DNA of 64,000 nt. Source: Chitinimonas koreensis (lineage in GTDB: Bacteria; Pseudomonadota; Gammaproteobacteria; Burkholderiales; Chitinimonadaceae). Below, in pieces: positions 10,842 through 19,283 of the stretch; the first letter of the stretch is position 1; every line of letters starts with the position of its first letter. The stretch spans positions 1,823,001 to 1,887,000 of the forward strand of contig NZ_CP060704.1 of NCBI RefSeq assembly GCF_014353015.1, read 5' to 3'. The notes below the pieces were generated by a model. It saw nothing but the letters and a program-made list of their open reading frames with translations. It did no database searches and had not been told where the DNA came from. The position numbers and the translations under genes are program-made.

Positions 10842-11414
10842 ATGGCGATCAACCTGAGCAAGAAGCAGACGATCAACCTGAGCAAGGAGAACAAGCGCCC
10901 GCTGGCCGGCGTCAGCATGGGCCTCGGCTGGGACACCAAGGGCGGCCTGTTCTCGATGTTCTCCGGCGACATCGACCTCGACGCGTCCTGTGTGCTGATC
11001 GACGGCGCCGGCAAGTGCGAGGCGGTGTGGTTCCGCCGCCTGCACCTGCCCGACAACTCGGTGCGCCACTCGGGCGACAACCGCACCGGCGAGGGCGCCG
11101 GCGACGACGAGACCATCACGGTGCAGTTCGACCGGCTCGACGCGCGCTTCCAGCACCTGGTGTTCACGGTGAACAGCTTCACCGGCCAGCGCTTCGACAA
11201 GGTGAAGAACGCCTACTGCCGCGTGGTCAACGACCAGGGCGTCGAACTGGCGCGCTACGACCTCAGTAACGAGGCCGCCGGCAGCCATACCGGCCTGATC
11301 CTGATGAAGGTGAGCCGCGGCGCCGACGGCGACTGGCATTGCACCGCGATCGGCCAGCCGGTCGACGGCCGCACCTGGCACGACATCGAGGCGCAGGCGC
11401 TCAAGCTGATCTGA
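10842..11414 (+). CDS. TerD-family stress protein 1
   Basis: 190-residue TerD-domain protein. It has the N-terminal INLSK motif twice, the GLGWD segment, DIDLDASCVL, and the calcium-binding HSGDNRTGEGAGDDE loop. TerD proteins are cytosolic, bind Ca2+ and act together with TerC-like membrane proteins in tellurite, phage or colicin resistance. It is the most diverged of the three copies here, with RFDKVKNAYCRVVN in place of the usual FGQ segment. Start is fixed by AGGAGG 9 bases upstream. Confidence 0.93.
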   Translation: MAINLSKKQTINLSKENKRPLAGVSMGLGWDTKGGLFSMFSGDIDLDASCVLIDGAGKCEAVWFRRLHLPDNSVRHSGDNRTGEGAGDDETITVQFDRLDARFQHLVFTVNSFTGQRFDKVKNAYCRVVNDQGVELARYDLSNEAAGSHTGLILMKVSRGADGDWHCTAIGQPVDGRTWHDIEAQALKLI

Positions 11415-11451
11415 TCCCGACATCCCCATCCCGACATTTCCGGAGAAACCG

Positions 11452-12029
11452 ATGGCAATCAACCTGACCAAGGGCCAGGGCATCAACCTGGCCAAGACCG
11501 CCCCGGGCCTGAGCCGCATCCGCATGGGCCTGGGCTGGAACCGCAAGCAGGGCGGCGGCACCGACTTCGACATCGACTGCTCGGTGTTCGTCTGCCGGCT
11601 CAACGCCGCGGGCGAGCCCAAGCTGATCTCGGACGCGCACTTCATCTTCTACAACAACCTCTCCACCCGAGCGGCGGCGTGGTCCACAAGGGCGACAACC
11701 GCACCGGCGTGGGCGAGGGCGACGACGAGACGGTGCTGGTCGACCTGGCCAAGATCGATGCCGAGGCGGCCGAGATTTCCTTCATCGTCACCATCCACGA
11801 GGGCGCCGAGCGCGGCCAGAACTTCGGCCAGGTCGACAACGCCTACATCAAGCTGTACGACGACGTGACCGGTGCGGTGGTGGCCGAGTACGACCTCGAC
11901 GCCACCTTCTCCAACGAGACCTCGGCGCAGTTCGGCTCGCTCTACAAGAAGGACGGCCAGTGGCACTTCAAGGCGGTCGGCGCCGGCTACCGGCTGTCGC
12001 TCGGCGACTTCGTGGCCGGCTACCAGTAA
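11452..12029 (+). CDS. TerD-family stress protein 2, with one apparent frameshift
   Basis: TerD paralogue of 192 residues once a missing C is restored in the CCC run 11666-11668 (giving FYNNLSTPSGGVVHKGDNRTG). Upstream of the break the frame encodes INLTKGQGINLAK and FDIDCSVFVCRLN; downstream it encodes the calcium-binding GDNRTGVGEGDDE loop and FKAVGAGYRLSLGDFVAGYQ. It is closely related to copy 3, sharing long identical stretches at the C-terminus, which indicates recent duplication. Both halves are intact, so sequencing error is more likely than decay. Confidence 0.88.
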
Positions 12030-12039
12030 GGCGACGGCC

Positions 12040-12621
12040 ATGGCGATCCAACTGAGCAAGGGGCAGGGCATCAACCTGTCCAAGAGCGCGCCCTCGCTCA
12101 AGCGGGTGCGCGTCGGCCTGGGCTGGGACGCGCCGGCGCTGTACAACGGCCAGCCGTTCGACCTCGACGTATCGGCCTTCGTCTGCCGGCTCAATGCGGC
12201 CGGCGAGCCCAAGCTGATCTCGGATTCGCACCTGGTGTTCTACAACAACCTGGCCACGCCCAACGGCGCCGTCGCCCACAGCGGCGACAACCGCACCGGT
12301 GCGGGCGAGGGCGACGACGAGACGCTGCGGGTCGACCTCGGCAAGATCGACGCCGACGCGGCCGAGATCTCCTTCGTGGTGACGCTGCATGAGGCGGTCG
12401 AGCGGCGGCAGAGCCTGGGCCAGATCAGCAACGCCTTCATCCACCTGTACGACGATGCCACCGGCGCGCTGATCGCCGGCTACGCGCTCGACACCACCTT
12501 CTCGAACGAGACGGCGGTGCAGTTCGGCTCGCTGTTCCGCAAGGACGGCGAATGGCACTTCAAGGCGGTCGGCGCCGGCTACCGGCTGTCGCTCGGCGAT
12601 TTCGTCGCCGGCTACCAGTAG
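12040..12621 (+). CDS. TerD-family stress protein 3
   Basis: 193-residue TerD-domain protein, intact. INLSK start motif, VGLGWD, FDLDVSAFVCRLN, the HSGDNRTGAGEGDDE calcium loop and the same YRLSLGDFVAGYQ end as copy 2. It starts 10 bases after copy 2 and closes the ter operon; the strong hairpin at 12636-12666 follows directly. Expected to bind Ca2+ and to form assemblies with the other TerD products near the DUF475 membrane protein. Confidence 0.93.
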   Translation: MAIQLSKGQGINLSKSAPSLKRVRVGLGWDAPALYNGQPFDLDVSAFVCRLNAAGEPKLISDSHLVFYNNLATPNGAVAHSGDNRTGAGEGDDETLRVDLGKIDADAAEISFVVTLHEAVERRQSLGQISNAFIHLYDDATGALIAGYALDTTFSNETAVQFGSLFRKDGEWHFKAVGAGYRLSLGDFVAGYQ

Positions 12622-12635
12622 GCGTCGGCCGACGA

Positions 12636-12676
12636 GGCCCGGCCGTGGCATTGCCGCGGCCGGGCCTGTTTCTTTT
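12636..12676 (+). terminator. Rho-independent terminator of the ter operon
   Basis: A 13-bp stem (GGCCCGGCCGTGG pairing with CCGCGGCCGGGCC, one G-T wobble) with loop CATTG is followed by TGTTTCTTTT. It lies 15 bases past the last terD stop. The RBS of the next gene (GGAGG) begins immediately after the T-run. Confidence 0.85.
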
Positions 12677-12691
12677 GGAGGAAAGCAGCAC

Positions 12692-13278
12692 ATGAAATCG
12701 ATCTGCGTATTCTGCGGCGCCGCCTTCGGCAAGCGCGAGGTCTACCGCGACGCCGCGGCCGAGCTGGGCCGCACGCTGGCGGCGCAGTCGCTGCAACTGG
12801 TCTGGGCGGCGGCCGGGTCGGCCTGATGGGCGTGGTGGCCGATGCCGCGCTGGCCGGCGGCGGCAGCACGCTCGGCGTGATCCCGGCCTTCATGGTCGAG
12901 AAGGAGCTGGCGCACCCGGGCTCGACCGAGATGATCCAGGTGGACAGCATGCATACCCGCAAGGCGCTGATGGCCGAGCGCGCCGACGGCTTCGTCGCGC
13001 TGCCGGGCGGCTTCGGCACGCTGGACGAGCTGTTCGAGATCCTGACCTGGGCGCAGCTGCACCTGCACGGCAAGCCGATCGGCCTCTTGAACGTCGCCGG
13101 CTATTTCGACCCGCTGCTGGCCTGGGTGCGCCATGCCGAGGCCGAGGGCTTCGTCCGCAGCGGCCACCTGTCGCTGTTCGTGGTGGCCGATACGGCCGAG
13201 GAACTGCTCGACAAGATGCGCGCGCACCGGGCGCCGGACGGCGACTGGAGCGCCAAGGTGGCGTTCGCGCGCGGCTGA
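12692..13278 (+). CDS. LOG-family protein (TIGR00730), with one apparent frameshift
   Basis: LOG-type protein; the family includes cytokinin-activating phosphoribohydrolases that release bases from nucleoside monophosphates. Restoring one G in the run 12804-12806 joins MKSICVFCGAAFGKREVY and LVWGGGRVGLMGVVADAAL into a 195-residue protein of normal length. The family signature PGGFGTLDELFE is present, as is the MHTRKALMAERADG segment before it. Start ATG lies behind a GGAGG site. In many bacteria this gene is a stand-alone housekeeping enzyme; here it sits just after the ter terminator. Confidence 0.88.
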
Positions 13279-13304
13279 GCCTGCCTTGCCCGCAGGAATG
13301 CGCC

Positions 13305-13470
13305 TTGCAGGAGCGGCTTCAGCCGCGAATGGGCGCAGGAGCGCTGCCGGCCATTCGCGGCTGAAGCCGCTTCTGCAAGAGGCCTACTGGTTCTCGTAGG
13401 TCGGACTTCAGTCCGACGGCGCCGTCGATCGAAGTCGCTGTCGGACTGAGGTCCGCGACCTACCGCTCGC
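13305..13470. repeat. Two REP-type palindromic repeats
   Basis: First, an inverted pair of AGGAGCGGCTTCAGCCGCGA (about 13309-13380). Second, GTAGGTCGGACTTCAGTCCG..CGCGACCTAC (about 13397-13462). They fill the 334-base gap before hisC; the remaining 13471-13612 is hisC leader. Confidence 0.8.
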
Positions 13471-13612
13471 ATCGCGTGTCGATCGACGGCAGTCGCGGTA
13501 GCGACCGATCGACCTGTGTCATCGCCGCGGTAGGCGCCCGCAAGCCCGCTTCCCGCGCCGCGCGCGGCTGCCCTATGCTTCGGCCTCTCTCTACCCATCC
13601 GACCGAAGCGCC

Positions 13613-14713
13613 ATGTCCCTCGCCGACCTCGCCCCCGCCCACATCCGCGCCATCGCGCCCTACCAACCCGGCAAGCCGATCGCCGAGCTCGCGCGCGAGC
13701 TGGGGCTCGACGAGGCCGGCATCGTCAAGCTCGCCTCCAACGAGAACCCGCTCGGCCTCGGCCCCAAGGCGCGCGCCGCGATGCTGGCCGCGGTCGACGA
13801 GCTGGCGCGCTATCCGGACGGCAACGGCTTCGCGCTCAAGGCGGCGATCGCCCGCCGCTTCGCGGTCGAGCCCGAACGCATCGTGCTCGGCAACGGCTCG
13901 AACGACATCCTCGAACTGGCCGCGCGCACCTTCCTGGCGCCGGGCGACTCGGTGGTGTACTCGCAGTATTCGTTCGCGGTCTACCCGCTGGCGACGCAGG
14001 CGGTCGGCGCGCGCGGCATCGAGGTGCGCGCGGTCGAGTACGGCCACGACCTCGACGCCATGCTGGCCGCCATCGAGCCCTCGACCAAGCTGGTGTTCAT
14101 CGCCAACCCGAACAACCCGACCGGTACGCTGTGCCGGCCCGGCGACCTGGTCGAGTTCATGGAGCGCTGCCCGCCGAACGTGCTGGTGGTGCTGGACGAG
14201 GCCTACAGCGAATACCTGCCGGCCGAGAAGCGCATCGACTCGGTCGCGCTGCTGCGCCGCTTCCCCAACCTGATCGTCAGTCGCACGCTGTCCAAGGCCT
14301 ATGGCCTGGCCGGCCTGCGCATCGGCTTCGCGCTGGCCGCGCCCGAGGTGGCCGACCTGATGAACCGCGTGCGCCAGCCGTTCAACGTCAACAGCCTGGC
14401 CCAGGCCGCCGCGGTGGCGGCGCTGGACGACCTCGACTTCCTGCGCGAGACGGTGCGCGTCAACCGCGCAGGCATGCAGCAGCTGACCGAGGCCTTCGTG
14501 CGGCTGGGCCTGCCCTTCATCCCGAGCTACGGCAACTTCGTCACCTTCCACGTCGGCGACGGCGCGCTGCTCAACCGCTACATGCTGGAACGCGGCGTCA
14601 TCATCCGGCCGCTGGCGAGCTATGGTATGAGGGACAGCCTGCGCGTCTCGATCGGCCTGCCGCACGAGAACGCGCGCTTCATCGAGGTGCTGGAGGCGGC
14701 GCTGGACGGCTAG
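13613..14713 (+). CDS. hisC: Histidinol-phosphate aminotransferase
   Basis: PLP enzyme of histidine synthesis that transaminates imidazole-acetol phosphate; betaproteobacterial copies in the gyrA-serC-pheA neighbourhood may also serve aromatic amino acids. 366 residues, class I/II aminotransferase fold. Visible marks are KLASNENPLG near the N-terminus, the IANPNNPTGT cofactor segment at about 163-172, D195 in VVLDEAY, and the PLP lysine K228 in SRTLSKAYGLAGLRIGF. Normally this gene follows pheA directly; here the ter operon and the LOG gene lie between them. Confidence 0.95.
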   Translation: MSLADLAPAHIRAIAPYQPGKPIAELARELGLDEAGIVKLASNENPLGLGPKARAAMLAAVDELARYPDGNGFALKAAIARRFAVEPERIVLGNGSNDILELAARTFLAPGDSVVYSQYSFAVYPLATQAVGARGIEVRAVEYGHDLDAMLAAIEPSTKLVFIANPNNPTGTLCRPGDLVEFMERCPPNVLVVLDEAYSEYLPAEKRIDSVALLRRFPNLIVSRTLSKAYGLAGLRIGFALAAPEVADLMNRVRQPFNVNSLAQAAAVAALDDLDFLRETVRVNRAGMQQLTEAFVRLGLPFIPSYGNFVTFHVGDGALLNRYMLERGVIIRPLASYGMRDSLRVSIGLPHENARFIEVLEAALDG

Positions 14714-14742
14714 CGCCGGGCGGGCCACGACGGGAGTCCATC

Positions 14743-15006
14743 ATGGTGTATGCGTTCTGCTTCGAGACCAACACGTTGCACTGCTTCCGCAGCGAGCGCG
14801 AGGCGGCCGAGCATTGCCGCGGCCAGGGCGGCGACTGGCAGCTGTGCGACGAGGCGGGCAGGGCGCTCTGCCCGGCTGGCTTCGCGCCGCGCGCGCGGAT
14901 GGGGCTGCTGGCGGCCCACCTGTGGCTGGCCGATGCGCACGAGGTGGGCGGGGTGCTGCACGTGGCGGTGCCGGCCGATGGGCTGCACCTGTTCGGGCAG
15001 GCATGA
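14743..15006 (+). CDS. Small hypothetical protein, 87 aa
   Basis: Starts 29 bases after hisC with a weak GGGAG site. MVYAFCFETNTLHCFRS opening, five cysteines, several His and Trp residues. No membrane segment or known motif. Codon use matches the neighbours, so it is probably expressed, likely in the same transcript as hisC. Function unknown. Confidence 0.6.
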   Translation: MVYAFCFETNTLHCFRSEREAAEHCRGQGGDWQLCDEAGRALCPAGFAPRARMGLLAAHLWLADAHEVGGVLHVAVPADGLHLFGQA

Positions 15007-15094
15007 CATCGCCGTAGGGCGGGCCAGGGGTTGCCCAAGTGCTTGCCTCTGCGTGGGCAGGTGAGGCGTGCCCACCCTGCCTGTCGGATCGTTC

Positions 15095-15149
15095 ACCGCG
15101 GAGGACGCCGAGGCCCTGCATCCCGGCTGCCCTCCGCGTCCTCAGCGGT
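15095..15149. terminator. Inverted repeat between convergent genes
   Basis: ACCGCGGAGGACGC and GCGTCCTCAGCGGT form a 14-bp stem with one mismatch around a 27-base loop. It lies between the convergent 87-aa gene and udg and could terminate from either side, but it may equally be another dispersed repeat. Confidence 0.4.
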
Positions 15150-15176
15150 AAAACGCTTCGATCGACCGTCTTCCGT

Positions 15177-16079
15177 TCAACTGCCGGTATCGGCCTGGCG
15201 GTTCGCCGAGGTGGCCAGCATCCGGCGCGCCAGCAGCAGGTCCTGCCAGGCCTTGATCTTGTCGGGCATATTGCGCAGCAGATAGGCCGGGTGGTAGCTG
15301 ACCACCACCGGCACGCCGCGGTAGTCGTGGCGCTTGCCGCGCAGGCTGGCGATGCTGGCCTCGCGGCCGAGCAGCGTCTGCACCGCGAAGCGGCCGACCG
15401 CGAAGATCACCTTGGGCCGGATCAGTTCGACCTGGCGGTGCAGGAAGGGCGCGCACAGCGCCAGCTCGTCCGGATTCGGATTGCGGTTCTGTGGCGGCCG
15501 GCACTTGAGCGTGTTGAGGATGAAGGCGCCGTCGCGGCGGTTCAGGTCGACCGAGGCCAGCATGCTGTCGAGCAGCTTGCCGGCCTGGCCGACGAAGGGC
15601 TCGCCCAGCCGGTCCTCCTCGGCGCCGGGCGCCTCGCCGACGATCAGCCAGTCGGCCTCGGGATTGCCGACGCCGAACACCGTGCGGTTGCGCGACTTGC
15701 ACAGGCTGCAGGCGGTGCAACTGGCCACGGCGGCCTGCAGTTGCTCCCAGTCCATCGCCGCGATGGCGGCCGCGCGCTGGTCGCGCTCGACGCTGCCGCT
15801 CGCGGCGGCGACCGCGGCCGGCGCCGGGGCGGGCGCGCTGGCCGGGATCACGGTCTGGCGCATCGGCCGCGGCGGCGGTTCCGCGGCAGCGGGCATTGCG
15901 ATGGCTTCGGCCGGCGCCGCGGCGGTTTCGGCCCGGGCCGGCTGCGCGGCATCGTTCGAGGCGGCGGCGTCGTTCGATGCGGCCACGCGGGCGCGCTCGG
16001 CCGCGACCAGATCGCGCCGCACCCACAGCGGCAGCAGGCCCAGTTCGTCGAGCACGAGCTCCTGTCTTGCCTCGCTCAT
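15177..16079 (-). CDS. Family 4 uracil-DNA glycosylase (Fe-S)
   Basis: Removes uracil from DNA in base-excision repair; this family carries a [4Fe-4S] cluster. The catalytic half begins near residue 110 with the cluster cysteines CTACSLCK, followed by the GEAPGAEEDRLGEPFVGQAG water-activating and substrate loop, NTLKCRPPQNRNP with a third cysteine, and the C-terminal YHPAYLLR motif. The first about 100 residues are a low-complexity Ala/Pro/Glu linker, longer than usual, behind a short conserved helix (LDELGLLPLWVRR). The ATG overlaps the rimI stop (ATGA), so the two are one transcript. Confidence 0.93.
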   Translation of the reverse strand: MSEARQELVLDELGLLPLWVRRDLVAAERARVAASNDAAASNDAAQPARAETAAAPAEAIAMPAAAEPPPRPMRQTVIPASAPAPAPAAVAAASGSVERDQRAAAIAAMDWEQLQAAVASCTACSLCKSRNRTVFGVGNPEADWLIVGEAPGAEEDRLGEPFVGQAGKLLDSMLASVDLNRRDGAFILNTLKCRPPQNRNPNPDELALCAPFLHRQVELIRPKVIFAVGRFAVQTLLGREASIASLRGKRHDYRGVPVVVSYHPAYLLRNMPDKIKAWQDLLLARRMLATSANRQADTGS

Positions 16080-16570
16080 CGTCCCCCCTCGTCCAGCGTC
16101 AAGGTCATCAGCACCGCGTCCTCGCGGCCTTCCTCGGCCCGATAGTAACCGCGCCGCAGCCCGGTCTCGACAAAACCCATGCGCCGGTACAGCGAGCGCG
16201 CCGCCGCGTTGCCCTTGCGCACCTCGAGCAGCAGCACCGCCGCGCCGCGTTCGCTCGCTTCGTCAGCCAGCTGCTGCACCAGCTGGCGGGCGATGCCGCG
16301 GCGCTGCCAGCGGCTGCCGACGCCGAGCGTGAGCAGCGAGGCTTCGTCGAGCACCTGGCTGACGACGGCGAAGCCGACCACCTCGTCGCCGATGGTCGCC
16401 ACCCAGCCGCGATGGCCGTCGGCCCACGATTGCAGGAACTGCATGGCGGTCCAGGGAAAGGACTGCAGCTCGGCCTCGAGCGCGGCCATGGCCGGCAGGT
16501 CGGTTTCGAGGATGGGGCGGAGGAGGGCGGGGGACGGGGTGGTCACGGCGGTTTGAAGGGCGTTATGCAC
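16076..16570 (-). CDS. rimI: Ribosomal-protein alanine N-acetyltransferase RimI
   Basis: GNAT enzyme that acetylates the N-terminal alanine of ribosomal protein S18. 164 residues; the acetyl-CoA loop is RWQRRGIARQLV (the R/Q-x-x-G-x-G/A motif), and the RimI-type LEVRKGNAAARSLYRRMGF segment follows. RimI is normally made from the tsaB-rimI operon; here tsaB is 830 bases upstream on the same strand with an opposite-strand gene between. It overlaps udg by 4 bases downstream. Confidence 0.92.
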   Translation of the reverse strand: MHNALQTAVTTPSPALLRPILETDLPAMAALEAELQSFPWTAMQFLQSWADGHRGWVATIGDEVVGFAVVSQVLDEASLLTLGVGSRWQRRGIARQLVQQLADEASERGAAVLLLEVRKGNAAARSLYRRMGFVETGLRRGYYRAEEGREDAVLMTLTLDEGGR

Positions 16571-16924
16571 AGTTGGGTGAGTCGGCGGTGCGAGTGCTTG
16601 ATTGAATCATCGCGGCATGGCGAGCTGAACGATCCTGCGCGGGAGATGCGGCCTCACCCTCTCCGTCCGGGAGAGGCCAGGGCGAGGGACGCCAGTTCAG
16701 GATGGAAGGCGGGTCAATGAATGCTCAACCGGCGCCCTCGCCCCGACCCTCTCCCGGTGGGCGCGGGGCTAACCAGCCAATGCGATCCAGCACGGCAAAT
16801 CAAGCACTCCAGTCCTAAAAAGGCTTAGGAAAAAATTACGACTATCGTAGGGAAAGTATGCGCATGACATTGAATTCATTGCCCATAATCCGGACCGATA
16901 TCACTACTTAATCATTCTCTTACC
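16571..16924. other. Intergenic region with dispersed repeat and AT-rich leader
   Basis: 354 bases. About 16648-16770 is a pair of CCCTCTCCCGG-type repeats (GCCTCACCCTCTCCGTCC and CCCCGACCCTCTCCCGG) as found at four other places in the window. From 16790 to 16924 the DNA turns AT-rich (AAAAAGGCTTAGGAAAAAAT) and probably holds the promoter of the gene at 16925; I see no single convincing -35/-10 pair. Confidence 0.55.
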
Positions 16925-17329
16925 ATGCTTACTCGAAGCGTCGGTCTGGCCATCGTCATCAATCTCGACTATCTCAATCTGCCCTACGACACCTGTCGGA
17001 TGATGTGGGTGATGATCGAGAACGCCATGGTGCGCGCCGGCTTCATCCTCGACGGCCGCGAATTCGTCGCCATGAACGACCCGGCGGCGTCGGACCGCGC
17101 GCGCCAGGTGCTCAAGGCGCTCGAGCCGACCTTCGTCTCGCTCGGCTACAGCATGTTCGACGCGGTGCGCGAGTTCTACTGCTACGACCTCGCCTCGCGC
17201 GTCGACCTCAACATGGTCGGGGCCGCCGCCGAAGTCGAACTGGTCGATTCCAGCGAGGTCGAGGTGGTCGAACTGCCGGCCGGCGCCGGCCTCGATACCT
17301 TCGGTTTCAAATCCTTCCCGCTGCGCTGA
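16925..17329 (+). CDS. Hypothetical protein between rimI and tsaB
   Basis: 134 residues, no family recognised. Starts MLTRSVGLAIVINLDYLNL and has a mixed helical and sheet pattern with an acidic C-terminal stretch (EVELVDSSEVEVVELPAG). It contains no signal peptide or membrane segment. Codon use matches the host, the upstream DNA is AT-rich and promoter-like, and it ends at a strong bidirectional hairpin shared with tsaB. It is inserted, on the opposite strand, into what is usually a compact tsaB-rimI operon. Confidence 0.65.
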   Translation: MLTRSVGLAIVINLDYLNLPYDTCRMMWVMIENAMVRAGFILDGREFVAMNDPAASDRARQVLKALEPTFVSLGYSMFDAVREFYCYDLASRVDLNMVGAAAEVELVDSSEVEVVELPAGAGLDTFGFKSFPLR

Positions 17330-17360
17330 ACGCCCGCGCATACGGTTTCACTGTCTTCCC

Positions 17361-17386
17361 CGATGCCCGGCTCGTGCCGGGCATCG
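17361..17386. terminator. Bidirectional hairpin terminator
   Basis: Perfect 11-bp stem CGATGCCCGGC / GCCGGGCATCG with a TCGT loop, between the convergent genes 16925-17329 and tsaB. A short CGTTTC follows on the + strand. Confidence 0.7.
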
Positions 17387-17398
17387 CCGTTTCGGGCT

Positions 17399-18085
17399 TC
17401 AGATCGGCTTCGGCGGGCGTTCGCTGGTCTTCAGCGCCACCTTGTCGCGGATGTAGAGCAGCTCGAGCCGGTCGGCGGCCACCGCGCGGCCGGCGGCGAA
17501 CTCGCGCTGCGCCAGCCGCAGCACGCCGCGTGCGTGCGGAAACGCCTCGGCATCGGCCGCGGCGAGCTGGCTGCCGTAGCGCTGGCGCAGCGCGTCGCCG
17601 GCCACCTTGAAGCCGCTGCCGACGCCGTGCCAGCTACCGCCGGGCAGCTCGGGCAGCGCGTCGGGGCCGCACACCGTGGTCGCCACCACTTCCTTCCAGT
17701 CGTCGCCGTCGCGCTCCAGCGCCGCCAGGTAGAACTCGCCCATGCGCGCGTCGAGCGCGGCCAGCACGCGCGGCCCGGTCTGCTCGGCGGCCAGCGCGGC
17801 CAGGGTGTTGATGCCCACGGTGGGGATATCGAGGCCGAAGGCCAGGCCCTGGGCGATGCCGCAGCCGATGCGCAGGCCGGTGAAGCCGCCGGGGCCGATC
17901 GACAGCGCCAGGCCGTCGAGCTGGCCCAGCGCGATGCCGGCTTCGGCGACCAGGCGGCGGATCTCGGGCAGCGTCAGTTCGGCATGGCGCTGCTGGGCCA
18001 GCCAGTCGCGCGCCAGTACCTGGCCGTCGCACAGCAGGGCCAGCGAGAGGTATTCGGTGGAGGTGTCGAGCGCGAGCAGCTTCAT
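17399..18085 (-). CDS. tsaB: tRNA t6A modification protein TsaB
   Basis: TsaB pairs with TsaD and TsaE to add threonylcarbamoyl to A37 of ANN-decoding tRNAs. 228 residues with an ASKHA actin-like fold. The N-terminal phosphate-1-like strand KLLALDTSTEYLSLAL, the GIALGQLDGLALSIGPGGFTG region and GLRIGCGIAQGLAF are typical. The start is set at the ATG at 18085. The C-terminal YIRDKVALKTSERPPK ending is also characteristic. Downstream is the shared hairpin at 17361-17386. Confidence 0.93.
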   Translation of the reverse strand: MKLLALDTSTEYLSLALLCDGQVLARDWLAQQRHAELTLPEIRRLVAEAGIALGQLDGLALSIGPGGFTGLRIGCGIAQGLAFGLDIPTVGINTLAALAAEQTGPRVLAALDARMGEFYLAALERDGDDWKEVVATTVCGPDALPELPGGSWHGVGSGFKVAGDALRQRYGSQLAAADAEAFPHARGVLRLAQREFAAGRAVAADRLELLYIRDKVALKTSERPPKPI

Positions 18086-18204
18086 GGCGGGAACGGGCGG
18101 GGAAGCCGCGGATTCTAGCACGCGGCGCCGGCCGGCCCGCCCGGGCCGGTTTGCCCTGGAGTGCGCCACGGCCCGCAAGCCTGGAGCGATGGGCGGCAGC
18201 GTCC

Positions 18205-18280
18205 CGGTAGGAGCGGCTTCAGCCGCGAATTGGCAGTCCGTGGCACGGTCGGCGATTCGCGGCTGAAGCCGCTCCTGCGG
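18205..18280. repeat. REP-type inverted pair
   Basis: GTAGGAGCGGCTTCAGCCGC at 18209 and its reverse complement ending near 18278, about 28 bases between them. It lies between trxC and tsaB. Confidence 0.8.
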
Positions 18281-18326
18281 CGCGTACCGCCACGTTCGCG
18301 ATCCCATCCCGGGCGTCTGCGATCGC

Positions 18327-18748
18327 TCAGGACAGCTGCTCGTCGAGCCAGGCCAGCAGTTGCGCCGCCGGCAGCGCGCCGGACATGCGGGCGACCTCGC
18401 GGCCCGCTTCGAACAGCAGCAGCGTCGGCACGCTGCGGATGCCGAAGCGCTGGCTGGCGCGCGCGGCCTGGTCCGAGTCGACCTTGACGAAGCGCACCGC
18501 CGGCCGCTGCCGCGCGGCTTCGGCGAACTGCGGCGCCATGCTGCGGCAGGGGCCGCACCAGGTCGCCCAGAAGTCGACCAGCACCGGCCGGTCGCTGGCG
18601 GCAAGGAATGCGTCGAGATTGCCGTCGTCGAGCGCGATCGGCGCGCCGGCGAGCAGCGCGGCCTTGCAGCTGCCGCAGCGCGGGCCGTCGTTCAGGCGGG
18701 CGTCGGGGATGCGGTTGGCGGTGCCGCAGTGGGGCAAGTCAGTTGCAT
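18327..18748 (-). CDS. trxC: Thioredoxin 2, with one apparent frameshift near the start
   Basis: Zinc-binding thioredoxin that reduces protein disulfides, typically in oxidative stress. The catalytic site is WATWCGPC and the cis-proline segment is RSVPTLLLF. Thioredoxin 2 has an N-terminal zinc ribbon with two CxxC pairs. Only one pair and half of the other are in the long frame, but the ATG at 18748 encodes MQLTCP and one extra C at the run 18731-18734 (GGGG on the + strand) restores CPHC..CGSC and a 140-residue protein. I therefore place the start at 18748. Confidence 0.88.
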
Positions 18749-18780
18749 GGCGGGGTCCGGGCTCGGGCGATGGCTGTTAG

Positions 18781-19150
18781 ATGCGGCCGGACCGGCCGGG
18801 TTGCAAGCGGGCCGGCCCGGGCCGGTCGCCCGGTGGCCTGGCCGAGCAGGCCATCGCGGCGGCGGCGGCCGAGCGCGGACCGGTGAGCGTCGCCGCGCTG
18901 GTCGAGCAGCTCGGCATCACCGAGCGCGGCTTGCAGCGCCTGTTCGGCAACTACGTGGGCGTCTCGCCGAAATGGGCGATCCAGCGCTTCCGGCTGCAGG
19001 AGGCGATGGCGCGGCTGGCCGAAGCCGAACCGCCGCCGCTCGCCGAGCTGGCGCTGGGCTTCTTCGACCAGGCCCATTTCAGTACCGCGTTCTCGAAGCG
19101 GGTCGGGCAGACGCCGCAGGAATACCGGCGCTCCCAGCAGGCCTGGCCTG
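18781..19150 (+). pseudogene. AraC-family regulator remnant (DNA-binding half only)
   Basis: Encodes a clear AraC-type double helix-turn-helix: LVEQLGITERGLQRLFGNYVGVSPKWAIQRF and LALGFFDQAHFSTAFSKRVGQTPQEYRR. The sensory N-terminal half is missing: a stop lies directly before 18781 and trxC occupies the upstream DNA. The frame runs on past the normal end into tetR. It looks like a truncated gene left next to trxC. Confidence 0.65.
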
Positions 19151-19236
19151 GCCATTCCGCGCCGGGCCGATCCGGCCTCGGCGCATGGCGGCCAGCCCCG
19201 GCCCGGCTCTCGAGCGAAGCCGAAGAACTTGCGGGT

Positions 19237-19273
19237 GGAAAAGTTTTTCCAAATAATATGGAAAAGTTTTTCC
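19237..19273 (+). promoter_or_regulatory. Tandem palindromic operator for the TetR regulator
   Basis: Two identical copies of GGAAAAGTTTTTCC (19237-19250 and 19260-19273), each a near-perfect palindrome, with centres 23 bases apart, end 10 bases before the tetR ATG. Placement and symmetry fit an autoregulatory operator. Confidence 0.7.
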
Positions 19274-19283
19274 AGAACCTGCC

